Assembly (NCBI RefSeq): GCF_000003855.2
Contig: NW_003101682.1
Span: 4,057,632-4,121,631 of the forward strand
DNA: 64,000 bases
Source of the DNA: Blastomyces gilchristii SLH14081
Taxonomy: Eukaryota; Ascomycota; Eurotiomycetes; Onygenales; Ajellomycetaceae
Direction: 5' to 3'
The notes beneath the pieces are model-generated. The model saw only the letters and a list, made by a program, of their open reading frames with translations. It did not search any database and had not been told where the DNA came from. Position 1 is the first letter of the stretch. Every line of letters starts with the position of its first letter. Of this stretch, positions 57,161 to 64,000 are shown piece by piece. The translations under genes were made by a program, and so were the position numbers.

Positions 57161-57779
57161 CAATTCTTATATCAACTGTGATAGAAAACATGTATAATAT
57201 GAAAGTCATGATAGACAGTGATCTATACTACTACACAATGATTAAATATTTAGTTGTAAGACACTGTAACCTTCAGTGTATTCTCTCATTAAAACCTTGA
57301 CTTCTTGCAGAATTTGATAACTCAAAAGATGTTTGCACTCATTATATAATGAAACTGAACATAGATGTTGAAGAACATCAATATGAAGATGCTTATATAT
57401 ATGAAGTTAATAATCTTTACTATAATCTTATGCTAGAACTTGTCTGATTATCTGAACAAGGTATCTTATTAAATGCTTAAAGCAGAAGTTTAATATTCTC
57501 TAACAATGATAGAATTCATGAAGATGATATTCACAAGACTATGAATCTAACACAGATCTCTGTCAACACTTATGAAATGCTCTGAAAAAGAAGCTGCTGA
57601 CAAGGTCACTGATAGCAGAACCATGTGACAATCTACTTCATCAGTCTGACTGATATTAAAAAGACTCTAGAAAAGTTATTTTATATTACAATAACAGACT
57701 CTCATACAAAACTTCTTTAATAATATTATGAATATCTAGATGTCTTTTAATAAGACAATGTTATTAACCTACCTCGCTT
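57161..57779 (+). pseudogene. G2 protease and linker (copy A)
   Basis: MKVMIDSDLYYYTMIKYLVV (57199-57260): the catalytic D-S-G has become D-S-D. Then HCNLQC and a linker to RT with VNNLYYNLMLELV. Colinear with minus-strand 950-300. Confidence 0.7.
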
Positions 57780-58264
57780 ACAAGACTCAGAGGTAGATCA
57801 CAGTATCAAGTTATCAAAGAAGAATGATAGAAAGTCTGAATCACTCTGAGGCCTTCTTTATAATATATCTGAAGGCAAACTTCTTCTTCAAAAGACACTC
57901 AATGATCTGTTGAATAAAGAATTTATATGCATTTGTCCCTCTTTCACTGCAGCTTCTATTCTCTTTGCAAAGAAATCAGATAAGAGACTCTGATTCTGTA
58001 TGAACTATTGAGAACTGAACAGATTAATAAAGAAAGATCACTATCTCTTATCTCTTATCAATGAAACTCTAGCTTGTATCAGACAAGCTCAATAATTTAT
58101 CAAACTAGATTTTATTTCTGCTTTTCATAAGATATGTATCACTGAACAAGATGAGTGACTTACAGTATTTTAAACATGATATAATCTCTTTGAATGAGTA
58201 GTCACATCTTTTGAATTAATTAATACTCTCAGTATATTTCAGAAGTATATCAACTGAGCACTCT
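57780..58264 (+). pseudogene. G2 reverse transcriptase, part 1 (copy A)
   Basis: From KLLLQKTLNDLLNKEFI (57877) through FAKKSDKRL, CMNY-stop-ELNRLIKKDHY, LDFISAFHKICI, to FELINTLSIFQKYIN. Interrupted by the third MITE at 58265 just before the catalytic YLDD box. Confidence 0.85.
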
Positions 58265-58770
58265 TAGACTAACCGTGTGACCGTGTCTGGGACCAGGACC
58301 AGAATTTTTGATAGTCTCATTACCAATTCAACTGATCCCATTACACAGTTTTAACATTAGATAGTAGTCTCATACTGTGCCAGTGAGACTTACTGTCTAC
58401 TCTTGTCACATTTTCCAAATGAGACCATGATTTCCACTTCTCAATTTAAATTATTTTTATTACTCTAAATGAATTTAAATCTCATTTGAGTGTTACCAAA
58501 AATCGTTACTTTTTAAAAAATGAAAAATAGTCTAAAAGAAACCTTAAAATGTCTAAAAATAGTAAGTTTATGCCAAGAATGGGACTAAATGGGATCAAAT
58601 AGAACCACTTTCTTATTTTTTTCAAGTCATGGTTCCATTTTGAGATCTGATATATAGTCACTTTGCATGTTTTTTTAATGACTAGTCCCAGCGGGATTCA
58701 TGTCATGAAATGTATAAAATCAGACCAAATGAGACCAAATGTGAAATTCATGGTTCCAGCGGCCAGTCTA
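58265..58770 (-). mobile_element. hAT-type MITE, copy 3
   Basis: 506 bp, minus relative to copies 1 and 2, with a perfect 8-bp duplication agcactct (58257-58264, 58771-58778) inside the RT of G2. Ends TAGACTAACCG and CGGCCAGTCTA. Confidence 0.93.
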
Positions 58771-58778
58771 AGCACTCT

Positions 58779-59640
58779 GAGATTTTCTTGATAAGTTTGT
58801 ATCTGCTTATCTTGATAATATTCTCATCTTTACTGATGAGTTCAGAAAAGAATATCAAGAGTGTGTACAAAGTGCACTACAATGACTATAAAAAGCAGGA
58901 CTATCAATAGACATAGATAAGTGTGATTTTGAAGTTAAGAGTATAAAATATCCAGGTTTTATCATAGAAGCTGATAAGAGAATCTGAATGAATTCTGAAA
59001 AGATCTCAGCTATTCTTGAATGAAAGGCTTTATACACTGTGAATTATGTACAAAGGTTCATTGAAATTAATAATTTCTATCAGCAATTTATATGAAACTT
59101 CTCAGATATTGCAAGATTACTTACAGAACTTATTAAGAAGAACTCAGTATTTCAATCATCAGTGAATATCAACACTGCATTTATACAGATAAAGAAGATG
59201 TTCATTACTATCTCTCTACTAATGTCATTTGACTCTGATTGTAAAACAGTTATTAAAGGTGACTTCTCTGACTATATTACAGAGAGAGCTATATTATAAT
59301 ATAATAATGAAGATGTCTTACAATCATGCATCTTCATGTCTAAGAAACTGAGCCCTGTTGAATGCAACTATGAGATCTATGATAACAAACATCTCACAAT
59401 AGTACACTGTCTGAAAGAATGAGACTCTGAGCTCTGAAGTGTCTTCAAATTTGAGATAATCACAGATTTTATGAATCTCAAGCACTTCACAATCATCTGA
59501 AAGCTTACTGAACAACAGGTGCAATGATCTGAGCTATTAAGTGATTTTCATTTCACAATACACTATCACTCTGACAGCTAAAACTCAATGATAAATGCTC
59601 TCTCACAATAAGAGTAAGATACGCCATTCAATGTAACAGA
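58779..59640 (+). pseudogene. G2 RT part 2 and RNase H (copy A)
   Basis: Resumes with RDFLDKFVSAYLDNILIFTD (58779-58840; YLDD changed to YLDN), ECVQSALQ, KCDFEVKSIKY. RNase H follows with FDSDCKTVIKGDFSDYIT near 59230 (family E-T-D-A-S), LSPVECNYEIYDNKHLTIV, and LSDFHFTIHYHSDS near 59535. Confidence 0.82.
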
Positions 59641-60985
59641 CACTCATTGAATGAACTGAGAGCATCAGCTCTTGAATTCAAAGATACTAGTTGATCACAA
59701 TGAGATCACTCATGACACTATATACACTTCTTTAATTAGAACTGTTACTGATGTTCTGACTTCTCTCAAATCTACACTGAATGAATTGTCACATATAACA
59801 GCTCAGATTGACAAACTTCTTTAAACACTCACTGAGACAGTATATTAAGAAGTACTCTGATTCCTCTCAGAACTACATATAAGAACTGATATCTTAGAAT
59901 ACTCAATCTATGACAACAATAGTCTGTAATTCTGTGAATAATACTGAGTCTCTCAGTCTGAACTCTTACACATCTGAATAATGCAAGAAATGCATGATTT
60001 ATGTATGACTGATCATTCAGATTATGAATAACTATATTGAATAATCTTTTGAGAATTCTACTAGTCTGAGATATCAAATAGTATCAGACACTTTGTCTGA
60101 AACTGCAACTGTTATTTCTTCATCATCTTATGAACAGATTGTAGAAAAGATCTACTGAAATCACTCAATGTCTCTGATAGAATCTGATGAGATGAAGTAA
60201 TTAACTTCACTATCAATCTCTCTAAGATTAAGAGTTGTAGAAATGTTGTGATTATTATTAACTGATTGAGTAAAGATATAATATTGAAATCTTGTGATAA
60301 GATGAATACTGCACAAGTCACTGAAGCCTTCTTAGAGTTCATTCTATTAAATACATGAGTTACTGAGATTCATTATATCTGACTGAGACTGTTAATTTGT
60401 AAGCACTCTCTGAATAAGAATCTATCAGATTCTCAAGATCACATATTACTTATCAACTACTTATCACTCTGAAACTGATGATACATCAGAATAAATAATT
60501 CAGATAGTGAATAATTGTCTTCATAAGTTCTTCAACTATTTATAAGATGACTGATATAACCTTCTTCTATATATTAAAGTTATTATCAATGAATGCAATA
60601 CTGTTTTAACAGATATAAGCCTGTTCTTTCTTATATATGATTATTATATAAAAGTGTCGAATCTTCTAGAGATCACATAGTTTATACTGAATTCTCACAG
60701 TCTGATTCAGATTACTGATAATATAGTGATAAAACTCTGATATGTCAATGACTGAGTAGAAGCCTTTATAATGAGTATTAAATAAGATTAAGAAGATTAA
60801 ATAAATGTTTACTGAGACTCTGCTGAGTAATATAAGATAGAAGATCTGATATAATTGAATCTTAAAAATATACAGATCATATATTTCTCTCATAGACTGA
60901 ACTATTATTATATTAAGTACAAAGTGATAGAAGTTCTAGATAGTCATAACTATTGTCTTAACACATCATAAGCAATTTATAATGT
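59641..60985 (+). pseudogene. G2 integrase (copy A)
   Basis: Zinc-finger region near 59985-60110 (MHDLCMTDHSDYE, then C-N-C). The catalytic core runs from INFTINLSKIKSCRNVVIIIN (60200; first Asp changed) through CDKMNTAQVTEAFLEFI, with a degraded second box near 60415. C-terminal part: LNLKNIQI-like near 60860 and KYKVIEVLDSHNYCLNTS near 60918. Many stops. Confidence 0.78.
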
Positions 60986-61169
60986 CTTTTATATGAGCTT
61001 ACTCTGTCACACTGTTACTGACTCATTCTCTTCTCAACTTACCTCTGCCTGACAACTGCCAGAGATCATAGAAGAAGATAATGAACTTGAATGAGAGATT
61101 GAAGATATTCTTGATAAGAGACTCTGCAGCTGCGGCTGTTAATATCTTATGAGATGAATTAACTATAAT
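60986..61169 (+). pseudogene. G2 chromodomain start (copy A), cut by G2 copy B
   Basis: VFYMSLLCHTVTDSFSSQ, then IIEEDNELE-stop-EIEDILDKR (61050-61125), the first strand of a chromodomain. The sequence then stays colinear with copy B to ataattg (61169), where copy B's LTR begins. Confidence 0.75.
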
Positions 61170-61464
61170 TGTAAGAGGCCTACGCCGAATAGATCGGTAT
61201 TATATTTATAGATCTTATTTAACAAAGTGAAAAACATTAAAGAAGGAAAGGAAAGAGAAAGTGCAAGAATCAGTGATCAGAGTGGATATTTATACGCATA
61301 CACAGTGATGTATGCGATGAAGCTTCGGGGCGGAAGAATAGAAATTCCATGGGTTTTTTAACCGAGGGTTGGCAATCAAGAATGACTGAGAATTGAAGCT
61401 TTCAGCGGAATCTATGGAGTGTAATGAAATAGTCTATATGATTGATCAGGCGCAGCCCGCCGCA
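61170..61464 (-). repeat. G2 3' LTR (copy B)
   Basis: 295 bp, TGTAAGAGGCC at 61170 to CCGCCGCA at 61464 (element start TGCGGCGGGC). Well preserved, with CTTCCGCCCCGAAGC and a TATA-like tataaatatcc on the element strand. Bases 61465-61480 (ttagccccctctttcc) are the complement of a polypurine tract. Confidence 0.88.
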
Positions 61465-64000
61465 TTAGCCCCCTCTTTCCAGAAGTGATATAGAATTGCA
61501 GACACATAGTTTTCATCAGTCAAGAGCTGCTACCTCAGATAACACAGAGCTCAGAGTCCAGATCAGGCAATCATAGCTAACTAATTTTATAAAATATTGT
61601 CAGTCACAGCCGCGGGGTCTCTTATCAAGAATATCTTCAATCTCTCATTCAAGTTCATTATCTTCTTCTATGATCCCTGGAAGCTGTCAGTTGAAAGTCA
61701 GTTGAGAAGAAAATGAATCAGTGAAAGCACAGCAGAGCAAGCTTGTATAAAAGACATTATACATCTCTAATAATGTGTCAAGATGATAGTTGTGACTGTC
61801 TAGAACTTCTATCACTTTATACTTAATATGTCAGTAATTCAGTGTATGAGATGAGTGTGTGATTCATATATTCTTAAGATTCAATTATACTAGGTCTTGT
61901 ATCTTATATTGTTCAGCAGAGTCTCAGTGAACATTGATTCAGTTCTCTTGATCTTGTTTAGTGCTTGTCATAAAGACCTCTGCTCAGTCACAGATGTCTC
62001 AGAGCTTTATTACTATATTATCAGTGATCTGAATCAGACTGCAGCAATTCAGTGTAAACTGTGTGATTTCTAGAAGATTTAACACTTTCATGTGATAATT
62101 ATATGTAAGGAAGAACAGACTTATATCTGTTAAAACAGTATCTCAGTCATTGATAATAACTTCAGTATGTAGAAGAAGATTATATCAGTTATCTTATAAA
62201 TTGTTACAGAACTTATAAAGATAATTCTTTACTATCTGAATTATTCATTCTGATGTATTATCAGTTTCAGAGTGATAAGAAGTTGATAAATACTGTATAA
62301 TCTTGAGAATTTGACAGATTCTTGTTCAGAGAGTACTTATGAATTAACAGTCTCAATCTGATACTATAGATCTCAGCAATTCATGCATTCAGTAGAATAA
62401 GCTTTATAGAAAGACTTCAGTAACTTGTTCAGTGTTAATCTTATTATAAGATTCTACTATAACATCTTTACTCAATCAGTCAATAATAATCAGAATATTC
62501 TTACAATTCTTACTCTCAGAGAGATCAATAGTGAAGTTAATTACTATATCTCATCAGATTCTATCAGAGATATTAAGTGATTTCAGTAGGCCTTTTCTAC
62601 AGTTCTTTCATAAGATGATAAAAGAAAAACAGTTGCAGTTTCAGACAAAGTGTCTGATACTATTCAATATCTCAGATTAGTAAAATTCTTGAGAGATTAT
62701 TTAATACAGTTATTCACAATCTGAATGACTGATTATATGTAAATCATGCATCTCTTATATTATTCAGATGTGTAGAGATTCAGAATAAGAGACTCAGTAT
62801 TATTCATAGAATCACAGAGTCTTATTATCATTGATTAAGTATTCTGAGATATCAGTTCTTATATTTAGTTCTGATGAGAATCAGAGTGCTTCTTGATATA
62901 CTGCTTCAGTGAGTGTTTAAAGAAGTCTATCAGTTTGAGCTGTTATACATCACAATTCATCTAGTGTAGATTCAGAAGAAATTGAGATATCAGTATCAGT
63001 GTTAGTTTGAAGAGAGAGTGTTCTAATCAGAGTAGTATGTATAGTGTTATAAGTGGTCTCATTATACTCAACTAGTATTTTCAGATCTAAGAGCCAGTGC
63101 TCTTGATTCATTCAGCAAGTATCTGTTACATCAGATAACATATCTTGCTCTTATTATAAGAGACCATCTGTCATCAAGTTCTGGCTGCTGAGGCAGTAGT
63201 GTATCATGAAATGAAAACAGCTTAATAGCTCAGATTATCACATCTGTCATTCAGTAAGCTTATAGATGATAGTGAAGTGTTTGAGAGTCTTATGATCTGT
63301 GATTATCTCAAATTTGAAGACACTTCAGAGCTCAGAGTCTCATTCTTCTAGATAGTATACTATTGCAGAAAGTGTCTTGTTATAGATCTCATAGTTGCAT
63401 TCAGCAGAGCTCAACTTCTTAGACATGAAGACACATGATTATAAGATATCTTTATTATCATATTATAATATAGCTTCTTCTGTAATATAGTCAGAGAAAT
63501 AAGCTTTAACAACTGTCTTACAATCAGAATCAAATATTATCAGCAGAGAGGTATTGATGAACATCTTCTTTATTTATATAAATGCAGCTTCAGTGTTCAC
63601 TGATCACTGAAATACTGAGTTCTTCTTGATAAGTTTCTTAAGTGATCTCATGATATCTGAGAAGTTTCATATAAATCATTAATAGAAGTTAGTAAATTCA
63701 ATAAAGCTGTATACATCTTTCACAGTATGTGAAGCTTCTCATTCAAGAATGATGAAGACTTTCTCAAAATTTATTCAAATTCTCTTATCAGCTTGTATGA
63801 TAAGATCTAGATATTTTATACTCTTAACTTTGAAATCACAATTGTCAATATCTATTAATAGCTCTGCTTCTTATAATTATTATAATACTCTTCACACATG
63901 TTTCTGATATTTCTTTCTGAATTCATCAGTGAAGATGAGAATGTCATTCAGATATGCAGATGCAAACTCATTAAGAAAATCTCAGAGTGCTCAGTTGATC
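61465..64000 (-). pseudogene. G2 copy B: chromodomain, integrase, RNase H, end of RT
   Basis: Minus strand from the LTR inward. The chromodomain at about 61690-61530 has EIEDILDKR, a degraded QY-x-VKW block and EVAALD. The integrase C-terminus follows near 61990-61790 and its core near 62560-62340. RNase H lies about 63560-63230, and RT (LDEF-like) at 63990-63880. Runs off the right edge before the catalytic box is complete. It lies opposite to copy A, into whose 3' region it is inserted. Confidence 0.78.

Overview
No intact gene is visible in this 64 kb. Every recognisable stretch belongs to a transposable element, most of them broken by nested insertions and saturated with in-frame stops, with no open frame longer than about 160 codons. 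The mix points to a repeat-rich, AT-rich isochore of a filamentous ascomycete (Pezizomycotina): Gypsy LTR retrotransposons with and without chromodomains, a Tad/I-like LINE with a terminal RNase H domain, tRNA-headed SINEs, a Fot1/pogo DNA transposon and a hAT-type MITE. The mutation pattern is RIP-like but strips C before C or G, while CpA and CpT stay common. Onygenales (Coccidioides/Blastomyces-type genomes) are one candidate from memory; this is a guess.

Families, named here for convenience. G1 is a non-chromodomain Gypsy of about 8 kb with 167-bp TG..CA LTRs, in the order LTR, gag, protease, RT, RNase H, integrase, spacer, antisense ORF, polypurine tract, LTR. G2 is a chromodomain Gypsy with an LTR of about 295 bp. 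G3 is a chromodomain Gypsy with a 257-bp LTR and a 1.9-kb 3' region. LN is the LINE, ending in a (TAA)n tail. The MITE is 506 bp, has three copies and 8-bp target duplications. Pogo-1 is 2,336 bp, has TIRs and a TA duplication. X is a tRNA-headed repeat of about 0.7 kb found fused to LINE sequence.

Layout. 1-1622: G2 copy C on the minus strand. 1623-2381: 5' end of a G1 copy. 2382-3889: 5' LTR and gag of G3. 3890-14911: a G1 copy split by a 6-kb LINE insertion with a 17-bp target duplication. 14912-19472: a second G1 gag-pol segment fused to the end of the first. 19473-21534: G3 pol, inverted. 21535-26076: an internally deleted G1 with two LTRs, minus strand. 26077-30597: 3' half of G3 with an inserted SINE. 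30598-37059: G1 3' ends, a shared LTR and a second internally deleted G1 carrying two LINE pieces and a MITE. 37060-38458: SINE-like piece, pogo transposase fragment, and G3 LTR with 3' end. 38459-53586: a truncated LINE interrupted by a nearly complete minus-strand G1 (39872-53423), itself interrupted by pogo-1, a MITE and a LINE/tRNA chimera. 53587-55308: poorly recognised sequence with a tRNA-like head. 55309-61169: LINE fragment interrupted by G2 copy A, which holds a third MITE. 61170-64000: G2 copy B, inserted tail-to-tail into copy A and running off the window.

The most interesting items are these. A Cys-rich antisense ORF lies in the 3' region of all four G1 3' ends. The C-to-T hypermutation favours CpC and CpG, read directly from the MITE copies. 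The tRNA-headed X sequence is joined at two different points to LINE copies, as if by template switching. The LTRs, and one 25-bp piece of integrase, keep their CpG sites while the adjoining sequence has lost them.
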